From NCBI GenBank assembly GCA_002366595.1, contig DFBK01000029.1, positions 1 through 38,001 on the forward strand: a DNA stretch of 38,001 nt. Direction: 5' to 3'. The number at the start of each line of letters is the position of its first letter. Positions within the stretch are counted from its first letter, which is position 1. The translations under genes were made by a program, and so were the position numbers. Of the stretch, positions 23,167 through 30,575 are shown one piece after another. Origin of the DNA: Anaerolineales bacterium UBA3082 (GTDB lineage Bacteria > Chloroflexota > Anaerolineae > UBA7937). The notes under the pieces were generated by a model. That model was not told where the DNA came from. It was given only the letters and a program-made list of their open reading frames with translations, and did not search any database.

Positions 23167-23694
23167 ATGACCACCGCCCTTTTTCCCGGCACCTTCGACC
23201 CCTTCACCAATGGACACCTAGACATCATCCAACGGGCCTCTGGCCTCTTCGACCAACTCATCATCGGGGTCTACGCCCACCCTATCAAGACCTTGCTGTT
23301 CTCCTGTGACGAAAGGGTGGCTCTAGTGAAAGAAGCGGTGCGGGAATTTCCCAATGTGAGTGTCGAGTCCTACGATGGCCTCACCGTGGAGTTCGCCCGT
23401 CTCAAAGGGGCCCAGGTGCTGCTCCGTGGCCTCCGAGTCATAGCCGACTTCGAACTGGAATTTCAGATGGCCCTCATGAACCGAGCCCTGGCGGCGGAGA
23501 TCGAGACCGTTTGTCTCATGACCACCTACAAATATTACTTCCTCAGTTCCAGCCTAGTGAAAGAGGTGGCTAAACTGGGGGGAGATATCTCTGGCATGGT
23601 TCCACCCCACGTGGAGGCCGCCCTGAAGGCCAAGATCAAGGAACTGGACGAGAAAGGCGAGGACCGAATCAGGATCATCTCCCTCCGAGAATAG
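23167..23694 (+). CDS. coaD: Phosphopantetheine adenylyltransferase
   Basis: This enzyme forms dephospho-CoA from 4'-phosphopantetheine and ATP. The 175-residue protein starts at ATG 23167, with TAGGAGGATCA upstream; the longer frame to 23038 is not supported. The nucleotidyltransferase signature FPGTFDPFTNGHLDII and the substrate-binding LLRGLRVIADFELEFQMALMNR are intact. YYFLSSSLVKEVAKLGGDISGMVP is also conserved. It opens a run that continues with a coiled-coil protein, DUF177 and rpmF. Confidence 0.97.
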   Translation: MTTALFPGTFDPFTNGHLDIIQRASGLFDQLIIGVYAHPIKTLLFSCDERVALVKEAVREFPNVSVESYDGLTVEFARLKGAQVLLRGLRVIADFELEFQMALMNRALAAEIETVCLMTTYKYYFLSSSLVKEVAKLGGDISGMVPPHVEAALKAKIKELDEKGEDRIRIISLRE

Positions 23695-23727
23695 CGGAGT
23701 AGAGGCCTGGCAAAGGGGGTAGTGAAG

Positions 23728-24195
23728 ATGGAGATAGTCTATCTGATCGATCGCCTGGAGTCCTTAATCAACGAAGCGAAGCGACTCCCCCTCACCTCTG
23801 GCGTGATCGTCAATCAAGATGAATTCCTGAAGATCATAGACCAGATGCGGATCACCATACCCCTGGAGATCCGAGAGGCCAGGCGACTGAAGGAGGAGAG
23901 AGAAGAGGTTATCGCCCAGGCTCAGGCGGAGGCGGAAAAGATGGTGGCAGAGGCCAAGGGACAGGTAGACGGCCTCCTAACCGATGAAGAACTCCTCAAA
24001 GCGGCTAGGAAAGAGAGTGCCAAGATCATAGAGCAGGCTCGCCGCGAAGCGGAGAAGGTAAGAAAGGGAGCCGATGAGTACGCCATCGAAGTCCTGGGCC
24101 AACTGCAGGACCAACTGATGGCCCTCCAGACCACCATTCAGAACGGCCTCGATTATCTTCAAGGGCCACCCGGAAGGAAGCAAGGGAAACCTTGA
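23728..24195 (+). CDS. Coiled-coil protein of the ATP-synthase b-like type, function unknown
   Basis: The 155-residue protein begins IVYLIDRLESLINEAKRLPLTSGVIVNQDEFLKIIDQMRI and continues with a long heptad-like stretch rich in Ala, Glu, Lys and Arg (about 50-150). No signal or membrane segment is visible. A similar protein sits between coaD and the DUF177-rpmF pair in other Gram-positive-type and Chloroflexota genomes, by family recall. The ATG at 23728 has GGGGG eight bases upstream; a GTG lies at 23722. It may have a scaffolding or division-related role like DivIVA-type coiled coils; this is guesswork. Confidence 0.75.
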   Translation: MEIVYLIDRLESLINEAKRLPLTSGVIVNQDEFLKIIDQMRITIPLEIREARRLKEEREEVIAQAQAEAEKMVAEAKGQVDGLLTDEELLKAARKESAKIIEQARREAEKVRKGADEYAIEVLGQLQDQLMALQTTIQNGLDYLQGPPGRKQGKP

Positions 24196-24227
24196 CATTA
24201 GCGCCCGCCTGACCTATATTCTAAGAG

Positions 24228-24734
24228 ATGAGATTCAACGTTGCACAACTTCTAAAGAGAGCCACCGGCTCTTCCCGCCGCTATCAGATGCGGGAAGATA
24301 TAGAGGGTATCGACCCTGCACTGATTATCCGGGAACCTTTGGTAGGGCAGATCGAGATGGTTCGCACGGCCGATGGTATCCTGGTGACGGGCGAACTTAC
24401 CACGGCCGTGGAACTGCAATGTGACCGATGCCTTGAACCCTTCATCCAGAAGGTAGAGTTTAGGATCGAGGAGGAGTTTCAACCCGCCATCGAAATGGGC
24501 ACCGGGGCCCAACTCCCCTATGATGAAGATACACGCATCGATGAGCACCATATCCTCGATCTCACGGAACTCATACGCCAGAGCATCTTTCTTACTTTGC
24601 CGATGCATCCGATTTGCCGACCCGACTGTCTGGGCCTTTGCGAGTGGTGTGGGAAGAACCTAAACGAGGGACCTTGCGGGTGCCAAGAACCCAAGGCGGA
24701 CCCCCGTCTGGAAATACTGAAAAAACTCAAGTGA
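24228..24734 (+). CDS. DUF177/YceD family protein
   Basis: The 168-residue protein matches YceD: LVTGELTTAVELQCDRCLEPF in the centre, LDLTELIRQSIFLTLPMHPICRPDCLGLC, and the C-terminal GKNLNEGPCGC. The four cysteines at the end (CRPDC, C, CGC) probably bind zinc. The family is almost always next to rpmF, as here, and has been linked with 23S rRNA accumulation. The ATG has only a weak AAGAG ribosome site. rpmF follows after nine bases. Confidence 0.93.
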   Translation: MRFNVAQLLKRATGSSRRYQMREDIEGIDPALIIREPLVGQIEMVRTADGILVTGELTTAVELQCDRCLEPFIQKVEFRIEEEFQPAIEMGTGAQLPYDEDTRIDEHHILDLTELIRQSIFLTLPMHPICRPDCLGLCEWCGKNLNEGPCGCQEPKADPRLEILKKLK

Positions 24735-24743
24735 GGAAAGAGA

Positions 24744-24932
24744 ATGGGCGCACTACCCAAGAGGAAGATATCCAAAGGGCGGAGGGATAGGCGGCGGAGC
24801 CATTGGCGGCTCAAGCCTTTGCATCTCGTGCCCTGCCCCCAGTGCCATGAACTTCGCCTGCCCCACCATGCTTGCCCTACCTGTGGCACTTATAGGGGCC
24901 TCGAGGTGATCCCTCAAGAGGAGTCGAAATAA
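24744..24932 (+). CDS. rpmF: 50S ribosomal protein L32
   Basis: The 62-residue protein has LPKRKISKGRRDRRRSHW at the start, then the zinc ribbon CPQC (31-34) and CPTC (44-47), and the typical GTYRG. The ribosome site GGAAAGAGA lies upstream, overlapping the end of DUF177. It is followed by an untranslated stretch containing a GGCCGTGC/GCACGGCC inverted repeat (24957-24987), without a T run. In many bacteria plsX comes next; here fabD follows directly. Confidence 0.95.
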   Translation: MGALPKRKISKGRRDRRRSHWRLKPLHLVPCPQCHELRLPHHACPTCGTYRGLEVIPQEESK

Positions 24933-25039
24933 GCCGGCCTCTTCTCCCCTCCCTATGGCCGTGCCCGGTGGCAGAGCAAGCACGGCCGCTTCTATGTCAA
25001 TATAAGAGTCTGCCTTACTAGAAGGGGGACAGGCAAGCG

Positions 25040-25975
25040 ATGGCTAAGAAGTTCGCTCTTCTTTTCCCCGGCCAGGGCTCCCAGTATGTAGGTATGGGCC
25101 GAGATCTTTGCCAAGGGTGGCCTGAGGCCCAAGCCATCTTCTCCCAGGCCGATGAGGCGCTGGGGTTCCACCTCTCGGACCTCATCTTCCAGGGACCTGA
25201 GGAGGCACTGAGCGATACCATCAACACGCAGCCGGCTATATTGGCTACTAGCATAGCCTTTTGGGAGGCTCTATCTGCCCAAGGCTCGTTTGAACCCACC
25301 TATATTGCGGGGCATAGTCTAGGAGAAAATACCGCCCTGGTAGTGGCAGGCGCTCTGGGGTTCGAGGAGACTCTCCACCTGGTGAGAGAGCGTGGCCGCC
25401 TGATGAAGGAGGCGGGAAGAGAAAAACCAGGGGGCATGGCCGCCATCCTGGGCTTGGAAGAGAGAGTAGTGGAAGAGATCTGCGACCAAGTCGATTCCCA
25501 AAACCCGGGAACTTTGGCGGTAGCCAACTACAACTGTCCCGGCCAAGTCGTCATCTCCGGCCTTAAGGAGGCCCTAAAAGCGGCTATGAAGTTGGCACTA
25601 GAGAAGGGCGCATGGCGGGTCATGCCCTTGACTGTGAGCATCGCTGCCCATTCGCCCCTCATGGCCTCCGCGGCCACCCTCTTCGCTCAGGTGGTCGCTC
25701 GCCTCTCCTTCCGCCGAGCGGAGATTCCGGTTGTAGCCAACCTCACCGCCCAGCCCATCACCTCTCCTGAGGAGATAAAAAACGAACTCGTTCGGCAACT
25801 CGCCTCTCCCGTTCGCTGGACCGAGTCAATCCAATATATGATAAGAGAAGGCGTCTCCACCTTTATAGAGGTGGGACCGGGAAATGTACTCCGGGGGCTG
25901 GTGAAACGGATCGATAAAAAAGTTCAGGTCGTAAATGTAGGTCGTCTAGAAGAGTTGCGAGGTTTCAGGCTATGA
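25040..25975 (+). CDS. fabD: Malonyl-CoA:ACP transacylase
   Basis: FabD loads malonyl groups on ACP for type II fatty acid synthesis. The 311-residue protein has the glycine-rich LFPGQGSQYVGMG (8-20), nucleophile Ser93 in AGHSLGENTAL, and the catalytic His in SIAAHSPLM. IEVGPGNVLRGLVKRI closes the domain. The usual GHSLGEY has Asn instead of Tyr, a mild change. The ATG follows GGGGGACAGGCAAGCG. It is 117 bases before fabG. Confidence 0.96.
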   Translation: MAKKFALLFPGQGSQYVGMGRDLCQGWPEAQAIFSQADEALGFHLSDLIFQGPEEALSDTINTQPAILATSIAFWEALSAQGSFEPTYIAGHSLGENTALVVAGALGFEETLHLVRERGRLMKEAGREKPGGMAAILGLEERVVEEICDQVDSQNPGTLAVANYNCPGQVVISGLKEALKAAMKLALEKGAWRVMPLTVSIAAHSPLMASAATLFAQVVARLSFRRAEIPVVANLTAQPITSPEEIKNELVRQLASPVRWTESIQYMIREGVSTFIEVGPGNVLRGLVKRIDKKVQVVNVGRLEELRGFRL

Positions 25976-26092
25976 TTCTCCCCGATCTTACTGACTTCCC
26001 ACTCTCCAGACCCTCTTTCGACACCTTTTCACCATCCACTATGGACGGAATAGCCTATGAGATAAGCCTAAGCCTGGCGCAAGGATGGCAAA

Positions 26093-26842
26093 GTGATCGA
26101 CCTAACCGGTAGAGTGGCCCTTGTTACTGGGGGTTCTCGGGGCATCGGACGGGCCATCGCCCTCAAACTAGCCTCCTTGGGAGCCAAGGTAGCGGTCAAC
26201 TACCGTGCCAATGAGGCCGCAGCCCAAGAGGTGATAAAAGAGATCGCATCCCAGGGCGGAGAGGCCATCGCCCTACAGGGGGATGTGAAAGACGCCGATC
26301 AGTCCGGGGATCTAGTGAAGAAGACTCTGGAGGCGTTCGGACGCCTAGATATCCTGGTCAACAACGCGGGCATCACCAAAGATACCCTCCTGGCGCGGAT
26401 GAAGGAGTCCGACTGGGACCTGGTGATAGATACCAACCTCAAGGGAGCCTACCACTGTACCAAGGCAGCACTGCGTCCCATGCTGAAGCAAAGGTACGGC
26501 CGCATCGTGAACATCACCTCCGTCTCCGGCCTGGTGGGCCAGTTCGGCCAGGCCAACTATTCAGCCTCTAAGGCCGGCCTAGTGGGCTTCACCAAGGCCG
26601 TGGCCAAGGAACTGGGCTCGAGAAACATCACCGTCAACGCCATAGCCCCAGGCTACGTTCCCACCGACCAGACCGCTCATCTCCCCTCTGAACTGGTGGA
26701 GGCGTTCCTCAAACTCACCCCCCTGGGGCGACCAGGTACCCCAGAGGAGATAGCCAACGCAGTGGCTTTTTTCGCCTCCGAGGAGGCTTCTTATATCACC
26801 GGCCAGGTGCTAAGCGTTGATGGCGGTATGATGATGATTTAA
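26093..26842 (+). CDS. fabG: 3-oxoacyl-ACP reductase
   Basis: FabG reduces 3-oxoacyl-ACP with NADPH. The 249-residue short-chain dehydrogenase has the cofactor loop TGGSRGIGR (12-20), NNAG (90-93), catalytic Ser143, Tyr156 and Lys160 (YSASK), and the C-terminal GQVLSVDGGMMMI. The start is GTG at 26093 with AAGGA seven bases upstream. acpP, which commonly follows fabG, is absent: the second asp23 begins 14 bases later. Confidence 0.96.
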   Translation: MIDLTGRVALVTGGSRGIGRAIALKLASLGAKVAVNYRANEAAAQEVIKEIASQGGEAIALQGDVKDADQSGDLVKKTLEAFGRLDILVNNAGITKDTLLARMKESDWDLVIDTNLKGAYHCTKAALRPMLKQRYGRIVNITSVSGLVGQFGQANYSASKAGLVGFTKAVAKELGSRNITVNAIAPGYVPTDQTAHLPSELVEAFLKLTPLGRPGTPEEIANAVAFFASEEASYITGQVLSVDGGMMMI

Positions 26843-26856
26843 GAAGGAGTATAGAG

Positions 26857-27222
26857 ATGGAAGAGAACTCGGGGTTAGTCATGATCTCGCCGCAGGTCCT
26901 AACGACCATCGCTCGCCAGGCCACCCTCAATGTCCCTGGAGTGGTGAGCATGAGCCCAGGCATCACTTTCAACCGCCTCCTAAGACGAGGCAAAGGTGGC
27001 GAGGGCGTCAGGGTGGCAGTGGAAGAAGGGACCGTTTCTATCGATCTCTTCATCATCGTCGAGCCCCAGGTGAACATGCTTCGCCTGGGCCAGGAGATTC
27101 AACGAGAGGTGACCCGCGCTATCCAGGACCTAGTGGGAATGCCTGTACGGGAGGTTAACGTCCATATCGAAGACGTGATCCCAGAAAAGCGAGGAGAAGA
27201 AGTTGGCGAAAGTTCGACATGA
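26857..27222 (+). CDS. Asp23/Gls24 family protein, second copy
   Basis: The 121-residue paralogue of the gene at 17214 shares the layout: MISPQVLTTIARQATLNVPGVVSM, VRVAVEEGTVSIDLFIIVEP, and VGMPVREVNVHIEDVI. Asp23-family genes often precede nusB, as here. The 3' end overlaps nusB by 20 bases, indicating coupling. AAGAAGGAG precedes the ATG. Confidence 0.92.
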   Translation: MEENSGLVMISPQVLTTIARQATLNVPGVVSMSPGITFNRLLRRGKGGEGVRVAVEEGTVSIDLFIIVEPQVNMLRLGQEIQREVTRAIQDLVGMPVREVNVHIEDVIPEKRGEEVGESST

Positions 27223-27628
27223 GGCCCGGGGCGTGGCCCTCCAGACCCTCTACGAGGTGGACACCGCCCACCACGACTGGAACGCCGTCTTGGCTCGCCA
27301 TTTGGAGGAGCATCACCTCCCTCCCCAGGGTTCCGATTTCGTCCGACATCTGGTGAGTGGCATCTTGGAGCACCGGGCCAAACTGGACACCATAATCGGC
27401 GAAATCGCTCCCCAGTGGCCCTGTGACCAGATGGCGGTCATCGATAGGAACATCCTCCGCATGGCTATCTATGAGATGCTGATGGACCCGGAGGTGCCGG
27501 TTAAGGTGGCCATCAACGAAGCGGTGGAGTTGGCCAAGACCTTCGGCAGCGAGAGTTCCCGTCGCTTTATCAACGGCGCTTTAGGGACCTTGGCCGCTCG
27601 GCGCAAACTTCTTGAGGTGGAATCATGA
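27203..27628 (+). CDS. nusB: Transcription antitermination factor NusB
   Basis: The 141-residue all-helical protein shows ARGVALQTLYEVD, LVSGILEHRAKLDTIIGEIAPQWP, MAVIDRNILRMAIYEML and VPVKVAINEAVELAKTFGSESSRRFINGALG, all canonical. It binds boxA RNA with S10 in rRNA antitermination. The start is TTG at 27203, supported by GCGAGGAGAAGAAG. Its stop overlaps the tatA ATG (ATGA at 27625). Confidence 0.95.
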   Translation: MAKVRHEARGVALQTLYEVDTAHHDWNAVLARHLEEHHLPPQGSDFVRHLVSGILEHRAKLDTIIGEIAPQWPCDQMAVIDRNILRMAIYEMLMDPEVPVKVAINEAVELAKTFGSESSRRFINGALGTLAARRKLLEVES

Positions 27629-27924
27629 ACTTAGGAGGTGTGGGTGGAGGGGAACTTCTAGTCATCCTAGTCATCGCCCTTATCGTCTTCGGACCACAAA
27701 GACTCGTAGAGGTCGCTTCGAGTCTGGGAAAAGCGTTGGGCGAATTTAGAAAAATGTCCCAGGATCTCACCACGGAGATACAGAAAGAACTGGAAGTGAC
27801 CAAAGAACTGCAAGATGAGTTAAAGAAAGAACTCCAACCCCTTACAGCCGAGAAGGAGAAGAAGGAACCCCAAACCGAGGGCCCTGCCGCCCCAGATGAT
27901 GAAGTATCAACAAAAGAAGAGTAA
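27625..27924 (+). CDS. tatA: Sec-independent translocase component TatA/TatB
   Basis: The 99-residue protein has one N-terminal membrane helix (about 10-23, GGGELLVILVIALIVFGPQRL). It continues with an amphipathic helix VEVASSLGKALGEFRKM and a charged, unstructured tail. The FGPQRL(V/P) hinge is typical of TatA/TatB. It starts in the nusB stop and is followed six bases later by tatC, so a minimal two-gene Tat system is likely. Only one TatA-type gene is in view; it may serve for both TatA and TatB. Confidence 0.93.
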   Translation: MNLGGVGGGELLVILVIALIVFGPQRLVEVASSLGKALGEFRKMSQDLTTEIQKELEVTKELQDELKKELQPLTAEKEKKEPQTEGPAAPDDEVSTKEE

Positions 27925-27929
27925 AAACT

Positions 27930-28628
27930 ATGGACAATGAGAAGCGGATGACCATCTTGGAACATTTGGATGAATTCAGGGGAAGGCTCATCAAGTCGGT
28001 CATAGCCCTACTGGTGACCACCCTTTTCAGTCTCATTTTCACCTCCCGCTTTCTCAAGATCCTCACCGCCCCCATGGGGAACCTCCAGCCCATCTTCCTG
28101 CGCCCCACGGAGATGATCTTCACCTATTTCAAGATCGCCCTCATCTCCGGCGTGACCCTAGCCATGCCGGTCATCATCTACCAATTCATACTCTTCATCC
28201 TCCCCGCTCTTCAGCCCAAAGAGAAGAGATACCTCTATATCATCGTGCCTGGAGCCACCATCTCCTTTATTATCGGCCTAGCCTTCGCCTACTTCGCCCT
28301 CCTCCCCTTCGCCATCCGGTATCTCCTCTCGTTTGGGGGGGACATCGCCCGCGCCCAGTGGACCATCGGTGAGTATATCGGCTTCGTGACTACCATACTT
28401 CTCTGGATAGGGGTAGCCTTTGAGACACCTCTGGTGATCTTCTTTCTGGCCAAAGTGGGCATCGTCACCCCGGCTATGCTTTCCCGCTACCGGAAATACG
28501 CCATCCTGGTCATCGCCATTATCGCTGCCATCATCACCCCCACCCCTGACCCCTTCAATATGATGATAGTGATGGTACCCCTCTATTTACTATACGAAGC
28601 GGGAGTCTTATTGGCTAAGTTGGCTTAG
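27930..28628 (+). CDS. tatC: Sec-independent translocase subunit TatC
   Basis: The 232-residue membrane protein has six transmembrane helices. Family marks are MTILEHLDEFRGRLIKS at the start, LRPTEMIFTYFKIALISGVTLAMPVIIYQF, and the TPTPDPFNMMIVMVPLYLLYE motif near the end. TatC is the twin-arginine receptor and core channel component. It ends the operon; 131 bases without a gene follow before the CoA transferase. Confidence 0.96.
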   Translation: MDNEKRMTILEHLDEFRGRLIKSVIALLVTTLFSLIFTSRFLKILTAPMGNLQPIFLRPTEMIFTYFKIALISGVTLAMPVIIYQFILFILPALQPKEKRYLYIIVPGATISFIIGLAFAYFALLPFAIRYLLSFGGDIARAQWTIGEYIGFVTTILLWIGVAFETPLVIFFLAKVGIVTPAMLSRYRKYAILVIAIIAAIITPTPDPFNMMIVMVPLYLLYEAGVLLAKLA

Positions 28629-28759
28629 AGATGACGGTTGTCCCACCTCTTCGGCTGGCCTATGGACCGATACGGATGGAGACGGGGTTGTCAAAATCCG
28701 CAACTCTACCCCTATGGACTCATAGATTAACACTGAGCCATAAATGAAGGAGACCCGCT

Positions 28760-29734
28760 ATGGAAGTGGTCGAATCCGGAATAGGAGAACTCATCCAGAC
28801 CCCGGATATCAACAGTTTCCGGGAATGGAACCGCCAAAACAAACCCAAAGCCCTAGTGGACAAGGTGATGACCGAACAGGAAGCCATCGCCCGCTTTGTC
28901 CATGACGGAGACTACATCGGCACCGAACTCTACGGCACCGTCCGCTGCCCCATGTCTCTGGCCAGGGAACTGGTGCGCCAAGGCAAAAAGGGGTTGCGGA
29001 TAGCCGGACAAGGGGTCTTAGAACTCGACCTCTGGCTGGCCGCCGGCCTGGTGGAGAAACTGGACATCACCTACATCGGCCTCGAGGTGTACGGGATCTC
29101 CCCCTCTCTGCGACGGGCGGTGGAGAGCGGCCAGGTGGGGACTACCGTCGAGTGGAGCAATGCAGCCATCGCCTGGCGGTTCAAGGCAGCAGCCATGGGT
29201 GTGCCCTTCATCCCCGTCCGCTCCATGCTGGGTTCCGACACCTTCAACTACAGCGCGGCCAAGGTGGTGAGATGTCCTTTCACCGGCCAGAAGGTCTGCC
29301 TCCTGCCCGCCCTCATCTTAGACGTGGGGATGATCCACGTCCACCGCGCTGATAGGTATGGAAACGCTCAGATCGAGGGGATCTCCGGCTTCGCCTTCGA
29401 ACTGGCCCGAGCCTCCAAGAGACTCATCATCAGTGCTGAGGAGATTATCCCCACGGAGGAGATCCGCCGCTACCCCGACCGGACCATCATCCCCTACTAT
29501 CTAGTGGACGCCGTGGTGGAGGCCCCCTTCGGCTCTCACCCTGGGGAGATGGTCTACCTCTACGAGAGGGATGAGGAACTGATCAAAGAGTGGGTGGAAA
29601 TGTCCAAGGAGTCGGAAACCACCCAAGAGTATCTGGATAGATACATCTACGGGGTGAAAAACCACGCTGAATATCTCAAACTCATCGGCGAAGAGAGGCT
29701 AGCCTACCTGAAAGAGATAGTAGCCAGGAGATAG
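28760..29734 (+). CDS. CoA-transferase subunit A (GctA/IpdA-like)
   Basis: The 324-residue protein is of the class I CoA-transferase alpha type. Marks include LVDKVMTEQEAIARFVHDGDYIGTELYG near the start, LDITYIGLEVYG, RSMLGSDTFNY, and ILDVGMIHVHRADRYGNAQIEG in the core. The size fits glutaconate-type and IpdA-type subunits rather than the shorter acetoacetate type. It starts with AAGGAGACCCGCT upstream and ends two bases before subunit B. The acyl substrate is unknown; hydrolase activity as in IpdAB is possible. Confidence 0.88.
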   Translation: MEVVESGIGELIQTPDINSFREWNRQNKPKALVDKVMTEQEAIARFVHDGDYIGTELYGTVRCPMSLARELVRQGKKGLRIAGQGVLELDLWLAAGLVEKLDITYIGLEVYGISPSLRRAVESGQVGTTVEWSNAAIAWRFKAAAMGVPFIPVRSMLGSDTFNYSAAKVVRCPFTGQKVCLLPALILDVGMIHVHRADRYGNAQIEGISGFAFELARASKRLIISAEEIIPTEEIRRYPDRTIIPYYLVDAVVEAPFGSHPGEMVYLYERDEELIKEWVEMSKESETTQEYLDRYIYGVKNHAEYLKLIGEERLAYLKEIVARR

Positions 29735-29736
29735 AT

Positions 29737-30504
29737 ATGGAAACCTCTACTTACAACCCCACAGAACTTATGATCTGCATCGCCAGTCGCCTGATGGAGG
29801 ACGGCACCACCGCTTTCATCGGCACCGGCATACCCATGTTGGCCGCCTCATTAGCCCAGAAGATGCATGCGCCCAATCTGATCCCCATCTTCGAGTTCGG
29901 AGGGACAGGAGCCATCTTAGAGCGGCTCCCTTTGGCCGTAGGTGAGCAACGAACCTTCAACAAAGCCCTAGCCGCCTCCGGCATCTGCGACATCATGGAG
30001 ACCGCCCAGCGGGGTTTCATCGAGTACGGCTTCCTGGGCGGAGCCCAGATAGACCCCTACGGCAATTTGAACAGCACCGTTATCGGCGACCACGATCACC
30101 CCAAAGTCCGCCTGCCGGGCTCAGGCGGGGCCAACGACGTGGGCTCACACTGCTGGCGGACCATCATCATCATGCGCCACGACAAGAGACGGTTCGTGCC
30201 CCAAGTGGATTTCATCACCACTCCCGGCTACCTCACCGGCCCCGGAGCCCGGGAAGAGGCTGGATTAGCCCCCGGCACAGGCCCCTATCGCGTGGTGAGC
30301 AACCTAGCCCTTCTGGGCTTCCATGAGGAGAGCAAACGGATGACGCTTCTAGCCGTCCACCCTGGAGTCACCGTGGAACAGGTGGTAGAGAATACCGGCT
30401 TTGCATTGATCATCCCCAACCACGTGGGGACGAACGAGGCCCCCACCCCGGAGGAGTTGCGCATCCTGAGGGAAGAGGTGGACAAGGAGCGACTCTATAT
30501 CTAG
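29737..30504 (+). CDS. CoA-transferase subunit B (GctB/IpdB-like)
   Basis: The 255-residue beta subunit has MEDGTTAFIGTGIPMLAASLAQ, LIPIFEFGGTGAI (possible catalytic Glu region), GFLGGAQIDPYGNLNSTVIG, RLPGSGGANDVGSHC and ITTPGYL(T)GPGAR, all typical of the GctB/IpdB line. The start ATG comes two bases after subunit A. It is followed by a GTPase and further downstream by thiolase-fold and DUF35 genes, so an acyl-CoA pathway is likely. Whether it acts as a transferase or as a ring-cleaving hydrolase like IpdAB cannot be decided by eye. Confidence 0.88.
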   Translation: METSTYNPTELMICIASRLMEDGTTAFIGTGIPMLAASLAQKMHAPNLIPIFEFGGTGAILERLPLAVGEQRTFNKALAASGICDIMETAQRGFIEYGFLGGAQIDPYGNLNSTVIGDHDHPKVRLPGSGGANDVGSHCWRTIIIMRHDKRRFVPQVDFITTPGYLTGPGAREEAGLAPGTGPYRVVSNLALLGFHEESKRMTLLAVHPGVTVEQVVENTGFALIIPNHVGTNEAPTPEELRILREEVDKERLYI

Positions 30505-30575
30505 GAGTATGTGATAGGAACCACCTTGGACGCTATAAAGGCCCTCAGATACCATCGAGATTGAAAGGAGCATCA

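Noticed and set aside
24957..24987. GGCCGTGC/GCACGGCC hairpin as an rpmF terminator or fabD attenuator
   Set aside because: The loop is 15 bases and no T run follows; it is too weak to call.
26843..26856. acpP expected after fabG
   Set aside because: Only 14 bases separate fabG and the second asp23, so no acpP is present here.
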